Assembly (NCBI GenBank): GCA_900470445.1
Contig: UCAU01000001.1
Span: 33,864-97,863 of the forward strand
Reading direction: 5' to 3'
DNA length: 64,000 bases
Origin: Hyphomicrobiales bacterium
GTDB taxonomy: Bacteria > Pseudomonadota > Alphaproteobacteria > Rhizobiales > Devosiaceae
Both the position numbers and the translations under genes were made by a program. The notes beneath the pieces were generated by a model, which did no database searches, had not been told where the DNA came from, and was given only the letters and a program-made list of their open reading frames with translations. Of this stretch, positions 7,374 through 16,917 are shown piece after piece (the first letter of the stretch is position 1; every line of letters starts with the position of its first letter).

Positions 7374-7701
7374 TCTATCACTTCTCCTGAACGAATCGGG
7401 CGCCCGCGTGAGGTTGTCCCTGTTTCCAACAGGGGAGGGTGCAAGTCAACCAAAGCCCGGATTCATTGGGAATATGGCTGGAAAACTGCGGCAAGGGTGA
7501 GGCGTTTTTGCGCTGAGGGGGAACATTATGACGCAGCGCGGGGCTCAATCGGGCCAATAGACTCCGCCATTCTGATGTGATTTAGGTCAGCGCAGAGTTT
7601 TTGCGCTCCGAGGTTGAGTCGGGGCGGCGTAGCTATGCCGCTGTTTTTATCCCCTCAATTCTTGGCGCGTGTGCACCAACGGCAGTCGATTAGGGGGTTA
7701 A
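7374..7701. other. ialB-coxB divergent intergenic region
   Basis: This 328-bp gap contains no credible gene. It must hold the promoters for ialB (leftward) and coxB (rightward), but I could not pick a confident -35/-10 pair for either. The clearest element is the hairpin at 7624-7648. The remaining 50 bp to the coxB GTG contain a purine-rich AGGGGG just before the start. Confidence 0.5.
7624..7648 (+). terminator. terminator-like hairpin in coxB leader
   Basis: GCGGCGT at 7624-7630 pairs with ATGCCGC at 7635-7641 (one G-T pair) around AGCT, followed by TGTTTTTAT. No gene on this strand ends upstream. The hairpin could therefore be an attenuator in the coxB leader or the end of a short RNA. 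Confidence 0.4.
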
Positions 7702-8646
7702 GTGGTGACCGGACAGTTCTTCAAAGGGATGGGAGCCGTGTCGGCCGCCGCCATGGCGCTGATGCCTGCCCTTGCCGTTGCGCAAGAGGCGACGGAGGAA
7801 GCGGGCTATACGGCGGGACATCCTCTGCCCGGCCAGTTCCATCTGCAGCGGTCGGTGACCCCGATCATGGATTCCATCACCGCGTTCCATGATGGCATCC
7901 TGATGTGGACGATCAGCCTGATCGTGCTCTTCGTGCTGGCGCTGCTGATCGTCATCGTCGTCCGGTTCAACGCCAAGGCCAATCCTACTCCGGCGCGCTT
8001 CACCCATAATACGCTGGTCGAAGTGGTGTGGACCGTGCTGCCCATCGTGGTGCTGATCATCATCGCTATTCCCTCCTTCGGCGTGCTCAGCGACCAGCTG
8101 ACGACACCTGATGGCGAGCGCAAATATCTGGGCTCCAACATTTTCTCGTTCGGCGAAGTCGATGTGCCGGCGCCCGAGCTGACCATCAAGGCCACCGGCC
8201 AGCAATGGTATTGGGACTATGAATATGTCGATCAGGGTGTCGCACTGACCTCGCTAATGCTGCAGGAAGATGGCGACCAGGGTCGTCTGGCGCTCAAGCC
8301 GAACCAGCCGCGCCTGCTGGCGGTCGACAATGAACTGGTCGTTCCGGTGGATACCACCGTGCGCATGCAGATCACGGCTGATCCGACCGGCGTGATCCAC
8401 GCTTTCGCGGTGCCCTCCTTCGGCATCAAGATCGACGCCGTGCCGGGCCGCCTGAACGAAACCTGGTTCAATGCGCGTGAAACCGGCGTCTATTACGGCC
8501 AGTGCTCGGAACTGTGCGGTAAGGACCATGCGTTCATGCCCATCGCGGTGCGCGTCGTTACCAAGGAAGAGTTCGCGGCCTTTATCGCGGCCTTCAAGGG
8601 CGGCGATTATGCTGCCGCCAATGCGACGCTCGCGGCGCTCCAGTAA
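7702..8646 (+). CDS. coxB: cytochrome c oxidase subunit II
   Basis: A 314-residue subunit II of the aa3-type oxidase; it takes electrons from cytochrome c through CuA. A signal segment (about 1-28) and two membrane helices (about 66-88 and 106-127) precede the periplasmic cupredoxin domain. The CuA ligands are all present: H233, C268, E270, C272, H276 and M279 (YYGQCSELCGKDHAFM). The aromatic electron-entry patch QQWYWDYEY is also present. There is no fused cytochrome c domain. Translation starts at a GTG (7702, or the next GTG at 7705) after AGGGGG. First gene of the cox operon. Confidence 0.97.
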   Translation: MVTGQFFKGMGAVSAAAMALMPALAVAQEATEEAGYTAGHPLPGQFHLQRSVTPIMDSITAFHDGILMWTISLIVLFVLALLIVIVVRFNAKANPTPARFTHNTLVEVVWTVLPIVVLIIIAIPSFGVLSDQLTTPDGERKYLGSNIFSFGEVDVPAPELTIKATGQQWYWDYEYVDQGVALTSLMLQEDGDQGRLALKPNQPRLLAVDNELVVPVDTTVRMQITADPTGVIHAFAVPSFGIKIDAVPGRLNETWFNARETGVYYGQCSELCGKDHAFMPIAVRVVTKEEFAAFIAAFKGGDYAAANATLAALQ

Positions 8647-8668
8647 GGCTTAGGGGACACTGACAAAA

Positions 8669-10363
8669 ATGGCCGATACCGCTCACCTCGAAGCCCACGC
8701 CACGGGACACGACCACGCCCATGACGCGCACCAGCCCACCGGCTGGCGCCGCTGGCTCTACTCCACCAATCACAAAGACATTGGTGTGATGTACCTGATC
8801 TTCTCGATCGTCGCCGGCATTGTCGGCGGCCTGCTGTCCGGCGTCATGCGCATGGAACTGCAGGAGCCGGGCATCCAGATTTTCCATGGCCTTGCCGCCA
8901 TGACCTATGGCGTGGAAGGCGATGCCGCCCTCGACGCCGGCAAGCACATGTATAATGTGTTCACCACCGCCCATGCCCTGATCATGGTGTTCTTCGTGGT
9001 GATGCCTGCCACCTTCGGCGGTTTCGGCAATTATTTTGCCCCGCTGATGATCGGCGCGCCGGATACCGCTTTCCCGCGCATCAACAATATCGCCTTCTGG
9101 CTGCTGCCGCCTTCCTTCATCCTGCTGCTGATGAGCCTGTTCTTTGAAGGCGCCGGCGCAGGTGCGCTGGGCTTTGGTGGCGGCTGGACCATCTATCCCC
9201 CGCTGTCGACCACCGGCCATCCAGGCCCGGCGCTCGACTTTGCCATCCTGGCGCTGCACGTCTCGGGTATTTCCTCGATCCTTGGCGCCATCAACCTGAT
9301 CACCACCATCTTCAACATGCGCGCTCCGGGCATGACGCTGCACAAGATGCCGCTGTTTGCCTGGTCGATCCTGGTGACCGCCTTCCTGCTGCTGCTGGCT
9401 CTGCCGGTGCTGGCCGGCGCCATCACCATGTTGCTGACCGACCGCAATTTCGGCACTGCCTTCTTCAAGCCCGACCAGGGCGGCGATCCGGTGCTGTTCC
9501 AGCATCTGTTCTGGTTCTTCGGCCACCCCGAAGTGTACATCATGATCCTGCCGGGCTTCGGCGTGGTCAGCCACATCGTCTCCACCTTCAGCCGCAAGCC
9601 GATCTTCGGCTACATGGCCATGGCCTATGCCATGGTGGCCATCGGCTTCGTGGGCTTCGTGGTGTGGGCGCACCACATGTACACCACCGGCCTCAGCCTT
9701 GATGTGCAGCGCTATTTCGTGGCTGCAACCATGGTCATCGCGGTGCCCACGGGCGTCAAGATCTTCTCGTGGATCGCCACCATGTGGGGCGGCTCCATCA
9801 CCTTCCGTACGCCCATGCTGTGGGCCATCGGCTTCATCTTCCTGTTCACCGTTGGTGGTGTGACGGGCGTGGTGCTGGCCAATGCCGGTGCGGACCGTGC
9901 GCTGCACGACACCTATTATGTAGTTGCCCACTTCCACTATGTGCTGTCGCTGGGCGCCGTGTTCTCGATCTTTGCGGCCTGGTACTATTGGTACCCGAAA
10001 ATGTTCGGCTGGATGTACAACGAGAAGCTCGCCAATGCGCACTTCTGGGTTATGTTCATCGGCGTGAACCTGATCTTCTTCCCGCAGCACTTCCTGGGTC
10101 TTGCGGGCATGCCGCGCCGCTATATCGACTATCCGGATGCGTTTGGTTTCTTCAACCGCATCTCCTCGATCGGCTATTACATCACCTTCGTGGCCATGCT
10201 GATCTTCTTCTACGCCATGTGGGAAGCCGCCCGGAAGAAGCGTCCGGCTGGTGACAATCCCTGGGGCGATGGTGCAACCACCCTGGAATGGACGCTGAGC
10301 TCGCCTCCGCCCTTCCACCAGTTCACCACCCTGCCCAAGATCGACTCGACCAACGCGCATTAA
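8669..10363 (+). CDS. coxA: cytochrome c oxidase subunit I
   Basis: A 564-residue catalytic subunit with about 12 membrane helices that reduces O2 at heme a3-CuB and pumps protons. Heme ligands and the binuclear centre are recognisable: [18 protein letters not shown] helix II, the [16 protein letters not shown] motif containing the CuB His, the cross-linked Tyr and the Glu of the A1-type D-channel, WAHHMYTTG for the CuB His pair, and [15 protein letters not shown] for heme a3 and heme a. It lies 22 bp after coxB with AGGGGACA as ribosome-binding site. Confidence 0.98.
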   Translation: MADTAHLEAHATGHDHAHDAHQPTGWRRWLYSTNHKDIGVMYLIFSIVAGIVGGLLSGVMRMELQEPGIQIFHGLAAMTYGVEGDAALDAGKHMYNVFTTAHALIMVFFVVMPATFGGFGNYFAPLMIGAPDTAFPRINNIAFWLLPPSFILLLMSLFFEGAGAGALGFGGGWTIYPPLSTTGHPGPALDFAILALHVSGISSILGAINLITTIFNMRAPGMTLHKMPLFAWSILVTAFLLLLALPVLAGAITMLLTDRNFGTAFFKPDQGGDPVLFQHLFWFFGHPEVYIMILPGFGVVSHIVSTFSRKPIFGYMAMAYAMVAIGFVGFVVWAHHMYTTGLSLDVQRYFVAATMVIAVPTGVKIFSWIATMWGGSITFRTPMLWAIGFIFLFTVGGVTGVVLANAGADRALHDTYYVVAHFHYVLSLGAVFSIFAAWYYWYPKMFGWMYNEKLANAHFWVMFIGVNLIFFPQHFLGLAGMPRRYIDYPDAFGFFNRISSIGYYITFVAMLIFFYAMWEAARKKRPAGDNPWGDGATTLEWTLSSPPPFHQFTTLPKIDSTNAH

Positions 10364-10424
10364 GCGCAGCGACGAACCACCGGGCCGCGTATGCGCGGCC
10401 CAATCCCGGATAAAGGCAGAGCCA

Positions 10425-11357
10425 GTGGCTTATATTCATGACAATCGGAAGGTGCCTGCAATGACAGGTGAAGCGCGCGTGGAGGACTACCTCGCGCTCT
10501 TGAAGCCGAACGTCATGCAATTGGTCGTCTTCACCGCCATTGTCGGCCTTGTGGTTGCCCCCGGCGGCATCCATCCGGTGATCGGCGTCATCGCCATCAT
10601 CTGCATCGCCATCGGGGCCGGGGCCTCGGGCGCGCTCAATATGTGGTATGATGCCGATATCGACGCCATCATGAGCCGCACGGCCAATCGGCCCATCCCG
10701 GCCGGTCGCATTACCGGGGGCGAAGCGCTGGTCTTTGGCCTTGTGCTGTCGGTATTTTCGGTGGCGCTGCTGGGGCTGGCGACCAATTGGGTCGCGGCGG
10801 GGTTGCTGGCCTTCACCATCTTCTTCTACGCCGTCATCTATACGATGTGGCTCAAGCGCTCGACGCCGCAGAATATCGTCATTGGTGGCGCGGCCGGTGC
10901 TTTCCCACCCATGGTGGGGTGGGCTGCCGTGAGCGGCACCATCACCATGGAAAGCGTCGCGCTGTTCCTCATCATCTTCCTGTGGACCCCGCCGCATTTC
11001 TGGGCCCTGGCGCTCTATAAGCAGAGCGACTATGGCGCGGCCGGCGTGCCCATGATGCCCAATGTGGCCGGCGAAGCTTCGACCAAATTCCAGATCCTGG
11101 CCTATACGGCGCTGCTGGCTGTCTCTTCGCTGCTGCCCAGCTGGCTCGGCTTTGCCGGCACGATCTATTCCGTCGTCGCGGTGATCACCGGCGCTTCGTT
11201 CCTGTTCCTTGCCTGGCGGCTTTATCGCACCAATGAGGACGTGCCGATGCGCAAGGCGGCGCGCGTCGTGTTCAACTATTCGCTGAGCTATCTGTTCGTT
11301 CTGTTCTTTGCCCTGCTGGCCGACAACCTGCTCGCGCGTTTTGGGATGTTTGCCTGA
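10425..11357 (+). CDS. ctaB: heme O synthase (protoheme IX farnesyltransferase)
   Basis: A UbiA-family membrane prenyltransferase that adds farnesyl to heme b to make heme O, the precursor of heme A. About nine membrane helices are visible. The first Asp-rich motif is [24 protein letters not shown]; the second loop, [25 protein letters not shown], is typical of CtaB. Two starts are possible: the GTG at 10425 and an ATG at 10461 that follows GGAAGGTG. The shorter form gives [17 protein letters not shown], which is enough for the domain. It overlaps coxF by 1 bp. Confidence 0.95.
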   Translation: MAYIHDNRKVPAMTGEARVEDYLALLKPNVMQLVVFTAIVGLVVAPGGIHPVIGVIAIICIAIGAGASGALNMWYDADIDAIMSRTANRPIPAGRITGGEALVFGLVLSVFSVALLGLATNWVAAGLLAFTIFFYAVIYTMWLKRSTPQNIVIGGAAGAFPPMVGWAAVSGTITMESVALFLIIFLWTPPHFWALALYKQSDYGAAGVPMMPNVAGEASTKFQILAYTALLAVSSLLPSWLGFAGTIYSVVAVITGASFLFLAWRLYRTNEDVPMRKAARVVFNYSLSYLFVLFFALLADNLLARFGMFA

Positions 11358-11539
11358 TGTCTGCCCCCGACGAAATCCACGAAGTCATTATCCTGCCGCC
11401 TGAAGTCGAGGCCGCGCGCGCCAAGGTACGCCGCCGTCGCTCGATCGCGTTGGGATTGGGCCTGGCCCTGTTTGCGCTGACCTTCTATCTGCTGACCATC
11501 ATCAAGATGGGCCCGGCTTTGTTCGACCGGGCGCTCTGA
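11357..11539 (+). CDS. coxF: CoxF-like small membrane protein of the oxidase operon
   Basis: A 60-residue protein with a basic stretch (RRRRS) followed by one membrane helix (about 32-52, IALGLGLALFALTFYLLTIIKMG). Such a small gene occupies this position between ctaB and ctaG in many alphaproteobacterial cox operons. It is thought to help oxidase assembly, but its molecular role is not established. It is coupled on both sides: its ATG overlaps the ctaB stop and its TGA overlaps the ctaG ATG. Confidence 0.8.
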   Translation: MSAPDEIHEVIILPPEVEAARAKVRRRRSIALGLGLALFALTFYLLTIIKMGPALFDRAL

Positions 11540-12102
11540 TGGCCGATCTGTCCCATTCCACCTTTGCCAATGCCGCGCGCCGTAACAAGCGCATCGGCAT
11601 GCTGTGCCTGGGCCTGGTCGCGGGCATGGTGGGGCTCGCCTATGCCTCGGTGCCGCTCTACGCCATGTTCTGCTCGATCACCGGTTTTGGCGGCACGCCC
11701 GGCAAGGCCGAGAGCAATCCCAAGGGCATCATCGCGCGCGAAATGTCGGTGCGGTTCGATTCCAACGTGTCCTCGGAACTCAACTGGACCGTGAAGCCGG
11801 CCGCCTCCGTCACCGATCGGATCGGCGCTGTCGACACCGTCAATTACGTGGCGACCAATCATTCCGACAAGCCGGTCACCGGCATGGCGATTTTCAACGT
11901 GTCGCCGGAACGTGCCGGCGTCTATTTCAACAAGATCGAGTGCTTCTGCTTCACCGAGCAGACGCTGCAGCCCGGCGAGACCGTGGACATGCCGATCGTG
12001 TTCTTCGTCGATCCCGAGCTTGACGACAATCAAGAGCTCGACACCATCAAAGAGATCACCCTCTCTTATACCTTCTACGCTTCAGATAACGGGGGAAGCT
12101 GA
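11539..12102 (+). CDS. ctaG: cytochrome c oxidase assembly protein CtaG/Cox11
   Basis: The copper chaperone that delivers CuB to subunit I. It has an N-terminal membrane anchor (about 18-40) and a periplasmic immunoglobulin-like domain. The copper-binding motif CFCF is at 135-138, and the other conserved Cys is C45 in YAMFCSITGFGG. The length of 187 residues is typical. It lies between coxF and coxC, with 3 bp to the coxC start. Confidence 0.97.
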   Translation: MADLSHSTFANAARRNKRIGMLCLGLVAGMVGLAYASVPLYAMFCSITGFGGTPGKAESNPKGIIAREMSVRFDSNVSSELNWTVKPAASVTDRIGAVDTVNYVATNHSDKPVTGMAIFNVSPERAGVYFNKIECFCFTEQTLQPGETVDMPIVFFVDPELDDNQELDTIKEITLSYTFYASDNGGS

Positions 12103-12105
12103 ACC

Positions 12106-12942
12106 ATGTCGGCAATAGCCAAGAACCACGACTACCATATGGTCGAACCGTCGCCATGGCCCTTCGTCATGTCGGTGGGTATCCTGATCTTCGCCATTGG
12201 CGCCATTTCCTGGATGCACCATTGGACCCCATGGATCTTCTTCATCGGCTTGGCCGTGGTGCTTTACACCATGTATGCGTGGTGGTCCGACGTGGTGAAG
12301 GAAGCCAATAACGGCGTCGACCACACCCCCGTGGTCCAGATGCACCATCGCTATGGCATGATGCTGTTCATCGCGTCGGAAGTGATGCTGTTCGTGGCAT
12401 TCTTCTGGGCCTATTTCGACGGTTTCTTCCGCTTTGACGATGTCGAGCAATATGCCCGCGTTGCCGCAACGGGCGGGCATTGGCCGCCGCAAGGCATCGA
12501 ACTGTTCGACGCTTTCCACCTGCCATTGTTCAACACGCTGATCCTGCTGACCTCGGGCACCACCGTCACCTGGGCCCACCATGCTTTGCTCGAAGGCGAC
12601 CGCAAGGGCCTGCGCTGGGGCCTCGTGCTCACCGTGGCCCTGGGCCTGCTGTTTACCTGCGTGCAGGTGATCGAATATTCCGAAGCCGCCTTCTCCTTCG
12701 GCGGCAATATGTATGGCGCCACCTTCTTCATGGCGACGGGCCTGCATGGCTTCCACGTCGCTGTCGGCACCATCTTCCTCATCGTCTGCCTGCTCCGCGC
12801 CGAGCGCGGCGACTTCACCCCGCAGCGCCACCTGGGCTTTGAATTCGCCGCCTGGTACTGGCACTTCGTGGACGTGGTGTGGCTGTTCCTGTTCGCCTCG
12901 ATCTATGTCTGGGGCTCGTGGGGCGTGGCGATCAACCACTAA
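12106..12942 (+). CDS. coxC: cytochrome c oxidase subunit III
   Basis: A 278-residue membrane subunit with seven helices that stabilises the proton-pumping core. Characteristic pieces are HDYHMVEPSPWP at the N-terminus, VSEVMLFVAFFWAYFD-like helix III, and the C-terminal AWYWHFVDVVWLFLFASIYVWG. It is the last structural subunit of the operon; a hairpin follows 22 bp after its stop. Confidence 0.97.
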   Translation: MSAIAKNHDYHMVEPSPWPFVMSVGILIFAIGAISWMHHWTPWIFFIGLAVVLYTMYAWWSDVVKEANNGVDHTPVVQMHHRYGMMLFIASEVMLFVAFFWAYFDGFFRFDDVEQYARVAATGGHWPPQGIELFDAFHLPLFNTLILLTSGTTVTWAHHALLEGDRKGLRWGLVLTVALGLLFTCVQVIEYSEAAFSFGGNMYGATFFMATGLHGFHVAVGTIFLIVCLLRAERGDFTPQRHLGFEFAAWYWHFVDVVWLFLFASIYVWGSWGVAINH

Positions 12943-12964
12943 TAGAGTAGATCAGAAATGTATG

Positions 12965-12996
12965 GGGGCGCGGTCTTATGGGCCGCGCCCCAATTT
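12965..12996 (+). terminator. hairpin between coxC and DUF983 gene
   Basis: GGGGCGCGG at 12965-12973 pairs with CCGCGCCCC at 12983-12991, then AATTT. The U-tract is short, so read-through into the DUF983 and SURF1 genes is likely; the hairpin may lower their level or protect the coxC 3' end. It covers an alternative ATG at 12978. Confidence 0.5.
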
Positions 12997-13010
12997 CTTC
13001 CGGGAATATC

Positions 13011-13364
13011 ATGACCCAAGTTTCGCCCTTCAAGGCTGGCCTGCTCTGCCGCTGCCCGCGTTGCGGGGAGGGGAAACTGTTCAGGGGCTATCTCAAGCTT
13101 GCCCCGAGCTGCACAGCCTGTGGCCTCGATCTCGCCTTTGCCGATAGCGGCGACGGCCCGGCCATTTTCGTGATCTTCCTCGTGGCGCCGCTGATCATCG
13201 CGCTGGCCATGATAGTGGGCGCCGTGTTCAATCCACCGCCCTATGTCCATCTGTTCTTGTGGATACCGGCCACGCTGATCCTCTCGCTGGCCCTGCTTCC
13301 TCCGTTCAAGGCCACCATGGTCGCGCTGCAATACCGCCACGATGCGCATGAGGGTCACCAATGA
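13011..13364 (+). CDS. DUF983 zinc-ribbon membrane protein
   Basis: A 117-residue protein with an N-terminal zinc ribbon (CRCPRCGEGKLF and, 20 residues on, CTACGLD) followed by two hydrophobic helices. DUF983 proteins accompany oxidase assembly genes in alphaproteobacteria, but their function is unknown. An ATG at 12978 is in frame but lies inside a hairpin; the ATG at 13011 follows CGGGAATATC and fits the conserved start (TQVSPFKAGL). It overlaps the SURF1 gene by 4 bp. Confidence 0.88.
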   Translation: MTQVSPFKAGLLCRCPRCGEGKLFRGYLKLAPSCTACGLDLAFADSGDGPAIFVIFLVAPLIIALAMIVGAVFNPPPYVHLFLWIPATLILSLALLPPFKATMVALQYRHDAHEGHQ

Positions 13365-14125
13365 GCGCGCCGACGCAGAAGCGCTTGGGGCCAGTGATGA
13401 CCTGGGCCTTTGCCATACTGATGCTGGCCCTGGCCGGCGTCTGCATCTGGCTCGGCACCTGGCAGATGCATCGCCTGGCCGAAAAGGAAGCCCTCATCGC
13501 CGCCGTCGATCAGCGGCTGACCGCGGCGCCGATTCCTGTGCCGGTTGCAGACGATTGGGCTGACCTCGACCTCGAAGCGCTCAATTTCCAGCCGCTCTCG
13601 CTGACCGGGGCCTTCCGCTATAATCAGACGGTCACGGTTTTCACCAGCCTTGCCAACGCGCGTGGCTCTGCCTCCGGCCCTGGCTATTGGGTGGTCACGC
13701 CCTTTGTGCTCGACAAGGGCGGCACGGTCTTCGTCAATCGCGGCTTTGTACCGGAGGCGTTTCAGGAAGCCGCCGTCACCGATCCTGAAGGCGAAACCGG
13801 GCAGGTGACCATTACGGGCCTGTTCCGCCCCGGCGAAAAAGCCGGCTTCATGACGCCCGAAGCCAATACCTCGGACCGCATCGAATGGGTGCGCGATCCC
13901 GAGCGGCTGGCCAAGCTGGTCGATCCCGCGCTGGCTCCGTTCGCGCCCTTCTATGTCGACCTGCCCGCCGGCGCGCCGGGGCAATTGCCGCAGGGCGGCG
14001 AGACCGTGGTGGAATTTCCCAACAACCATCTGGGCTATGCCTATACCTGGTACGGCTTCGCGATCGTCGCAGTGGTCATGCTGGGCTTTTGGCTGTGGCG
14101 GCAGCGGCAGGTGCCAAAGCCCTGA
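13361..14125 (+). CDS. SURF1 family oxidase assembly protein
   Basis: A 254-residue homologue of SURF1/Shy1, needed for inserting heme a into subunit I. Two membrane helices flank a periplasmic domain: the N-terminal helix with CIWLGTWQMHRLAEKE and the C-terminal YTWYGFAIVAVVMLGFWLW. The inner signature GYWVVTPFVL and VFVNRGFVP is typical. The start ATG overlaps the DUF983 stop (ATGA), implying translational coupling. Last member of the cox cluster. Confidence 0.93.
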   Translation: MSAPTQKRLGPVMTWAFAILMLALAGVCIWLGTWQMHRLAEKEALIAAVDQRLTAAPIPVPVADDWADLDLEALNFQPLSLTGAFRYNQTVTVFTSLANARGSASGPGYWVVTPFVLDKGGTVFVNRGFVPEAFQEAAVTDPEGETGQVTITGLFRPGEKAGFMTPEANTSDRIEWVRDPERLAKLVDPALAPFAPFYVDLPAGAPGQLPQGGETVVEFPNNHLGYAYTWYGFAIVAVVMLGFWLWRQRQVPKP

Positions 14126-14205
14126 CGCGTACCCCTCCATCAAACTTGCGGTTCAGGCCTCGTTTGACTAGGTTGCAACAATTCTAAAAAGGGCCTTCCC
14201 CTTCG

Positions 14206-15600
14206 ATGCAGTTTGTTTCTACGCGCGGCCAGGCGCCGGCGCTCGGTTTCTCCGATGCAGTTCTGGCCGGTCTTGCCGCTGATGGCGGGCTCTATGTGCC
14301 GCAAAGCTGGCCCCAGCTCAGCGCCGCCGACATCGCCTCCTATGCCGGCAAGCCCTATGCCGATGTAGCTTTTGACATCATCAACCGCTTCGTTGCTGGC
14401 GAAATCGCCCCCGCCAAGCTCAAAGCTATCATCGACGAAGCCTATGCCAGCTTCCGCCACCCTTCGGTGACGCCGCTGGTGGAGCTGGAGCCCAATCACT
14501 TCGTGCTCGAGCTGTTCCACGGCCCCACTCTGGCGTTCAAGGACGTGGCCATGCAGTTCCTCAGCCGCATCATGGACCATATCCTGGCCGAACGCGGCCT
14601 GCGCGCCACTATTGTCGGCGCCACCTCGGGCGATACCGGCTCGGCCGCTATCGAGGCCTTCCGCGGCCGCGACACCACCGATATTTTCATCCTGCATCCG
14701 CTTGGCCGCACCTCTCCGGTGCAGCGCCTGCAGATGACCACGGTGCTCGATGCCAATGTGCATAACATTGCGGTAGAGGGCACGTTTGACGATTGCCAGA
14801 ACGTGGTCAAAGCCATGTTCAACAATCACAAGTTCCGCGACTCGGTGCGCCTTTCGGGCGTCAATTCCATCAATTGGGGCCGTATCGTTGCGCAGATCGT
14901 CTATTACGTCACGGCTGCCGTGTCGTTGGGCAGCCCGCATCGCAAGGTGAGCTTCACCGTACCGACCGGCAATTTCGGCGATATCTTTGCCGGCTATTGC
15001 GCCAAGGCGATGGGCCTGCCGATCGAGCGGCTGATCATTGCCACCAATGCCAATGACATCCTGCGCCGCACCATGGACACCGGGCGCTACGAGATGGAAG
15101 GCGTTTCGCCCACGATCAGCCCATCCATGGATATCCAGATTTCGTCCAATTTCGAACGCCTGCTGTTCGAAGCGGCCGGGCGCGATGCGACGGCGGTCGT
15201 GCGCATGATGGATAGCCTCAAGCAATCGGGCGGCTTTGCTCTGCCCGAGACGGCGCTGGCAAATATCCGCCGCGACTTTGCCGCCGGCACCACCGGCGAG
15301 GCTGAGACGCGCGCGACCATTGCCGCTACGCTCAAGAATTCCGATTACCTGCTCGATCCCCATACCGCCGTTGGCGTGCATGTGGCCCGGGCGCAGGCCT
15401 GGTCGGCGACCCCGATGGTCACGCTGGCCACCGCCCATCCCGCCAAATTTCCTGCCGCCGTCAAGGATGCTTCGGGGATCGAGCCGGCCTTGCCGGCTTG
15501 GCTGGGCGATCTTTATGGCCGCGAGGAGCGGCTGACTGTGCTTGCCAATGACCAGACACTGGTCGAAGACTTCATCGCAGCGCGTACGCGCGCTGCCTAG
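14206..15600 (+). CDS. thrC: threonine synthase
   Basis: A PLP enzyme converting O-phosphohomoserine to threonine, last step of the pathway. The PLP lysine is K112 in HGPTLAFKDVAMQFL. GATSGDTGSAA supplies the phosphate-binding loop, and VPTGNFGDIFAGY follows. The length of 464 residues and the N-terminal FVSTRGQAPALGFSDAVLAGLAADGGLYVP mark the long class of ThrC found in proteobacteria. It lies 80 bp after SURF1 and 54 bp before the M16 peptidase, an order common in Hyphomicrobiales. Confidence 0.97.
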   Translation: MQFVSTRGQAPALGFSDAVLAGLAADGGLYVPQSWPQLSAADIASYAGKPYADVAFDIINRFVAGEIAPAKLKAIIDEAYASFRHPSVTPLVELEPNHFVLELFHGPTLAFKDVAMQFLSRIMDHILAERGLRATIVGATSGDTGSAAIEAFRGRDTTDIFILHPLGRTSPVQRLQMTTVLDANVHNIAVEGTFDDCQNVVKAMFNNHKFRDSVRLSGVNSINWGRIVAQIVYYVTAAVSLGSPHRKVSFTVPTGNFGDIFAGYCAKAMGLPIERLIIATNANDILRRTMDTGRYEMEGVSPTISPSMDIQISSNFERLLFEAAGRDATAVVRMMDSLKQSGGFALPETALANIRRDFAAGTTGEAETRATIAATLKNSDYLLDPHTAVGVHVARAQAWSATPMVTLATAHPAKFPAAVKDASGIEPALPAWLGDLYGREERLTVLANDQTLVEDFIAARTRAA

Positions 15601-15654
15601 GACGACTTTGGGGCACCAACGGCCTCAGGGTCGCGCCGTGCCAGGAGGACCCAT

Positions 15655-16917
15655 TTGAGCCTATTATCAACGACCCTCGACAATGGCATGGTGGTGCTGA
15701 CCGACGACATGCCGCACCTGGAGAGCGCTTCGCTCGGGGTCTGGGTCAAGGCCGGTGCGCGCTGCGAGCGCAAGGCCGAGCACGGCATTTCCCACCTGCT
15801 CGAACATATGGCCTTCAAAGGCACCACCACGCGTAGTGCGCTTGAAATCGCCGAGGCCATCGAAAATGTCGGTGGTGACCTCAACGCCGCGACCTCCATC
15901 GAGCACACCGGCTATTTCGCCCGCGTGCTCAAGGAAGATGTGGTGCTGGCCGCCGATATCCTCTCCGATATTTTGCAGAATTCCCGCTTTGAGGAAGACG
16001 AGCTGACCCGCGAAAAGCAGGTCATCGTGCAGGAAATCGGCGCCGCCCGGGACAATCCCGACGATCACGTTTTCGACCTGTTCCAGGCAGCCGCTTTCCC
16101 CACCCAGCCCATCGGCCGCACCATTCTGGGCACCGTGGATTCGGTACGCGAATTCAATCCGGACGTTATCCGCAAATACATGAACCGCAATTATGTGGGC
16201 GACCACATGGTGATGGCCGCGGCCGGCAATGTCGATCATGACGAACTGGTCCAGGTGGCCCAGCAGCGCTTTGCCGATCTCAAGCCCAATGGCGCGCCGG
16301 CACCCCAGCGCGCCGAATATCAGGGCGGCGAAGAGCGGCTGATTTCCGACCACGAACAGGCCCATATCGTCATCGGCTTTGAAGGCCGGGCTTACAATGC
16401 CGACGGGTTCTACGCGGCCCAGGTGCTGGCCTCGATCCTGGGTGGCGGCATGAGCTCGCGCCTGTTCCAGGAAGTGCGCGAAAAGCGGGGCCTGTGCTAT
16501 TCGGTCTATTCCTTCCACTGGGCCTTTGCCGATAGCGGCGTGTTCGGCGTCGCGGCGGCGACCGGCGAGGATGAAGTTGCCGATCTGGTCCCCGTCGTGC
16601 TGGACGAACTCAAGCGCGCCACTCAGTCGATTTCGGACGAGGAAGTCATCCGCGTGCGCAATCAGATCAGAGCGGGCCTGCTGATGTCGCTTGAAAGCCC
16701 CTCGGCCCGTGCCGGCCAGCTGGCGCGCCAGCAAATCTTGTGGGGGCGCCCTATCCCGATGCAGGAAACCGTTGACCGCATCAACGCCATCACGACCCAG
16801 CGCGTGCAGGAGGTTGCCGAGCAGATTTTCACCAGCGGCTTGCCGACCCTGGCGGGCATCGGGCCGGTCGACCGGCTGGTGGATGTCGGCGCCATCGGCG
16901 ATCATCTCAAGCGGTAA
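15655..16917 (+). CDS. M16 family zinc peptidase (mitochondrial processing peptidase-like)
   Basis: A 420-residue insulinase-clan metallopeptidase. The inverted zinc motif HxxEH is H47-L-L-E50-H51 (HGISHLLEHMAFKGT), and a third ligand Glu lies about 76 residues on (VIVQEIGAARD). The C-terminal half carries the substrate-binding GGGMSSRLFQEVREKRGLCYS. Alphaproteobacterial homologues are the closest bacterial relatives of the mitochondrial processing peptidase beta subunit. The start is a TTG at 15655 after CAGGAGGACCCAT. The next gene begins directly at its stop. Confidence 0.95.
   Translation: MSLLSTTLDNGMVVLTDDMPHLESASLGVWVKAGARCERKAEHGISHLLEHMAFKGTTTRSALEIAEAIENVGGDLNAATSIEHTGYFARVLKEDVVLAADILSDILQNSRFEEDELTREKQVIVQEIGAARDNPDDHVFDLFQAAAFPTQPIGRTILGTVDSVREFNPDVIRKYMNRNYVGDHMVMAAAGNVDHDELVQVAQQRFADLKPNGAPAPQRAEYQGGEERLISDHEQAHIVIGFEGRAYNADGFYAAQVLASILGGGMSSRLFQEVREKRGLCYSVYSFHWAFADSGVFGVAAATGEDEVADLVPVVLDELKRATQSISDEEVIRVRNQIRAGLLMSLESPSARAGQLARQQILWGRPIPMQETVDRINAITTQRVQEVAEQIFTSGLPTLAGIGPVDRLVDVGAIGDHLKR

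Noticed and set aside
8594..10360. Long open frame antisense to coxA
   Set aside because: It mirrors the codon bias of a GC-rich gene, is His/Gly/Gln-rich and has no domain; coxA on the + strand is certain.
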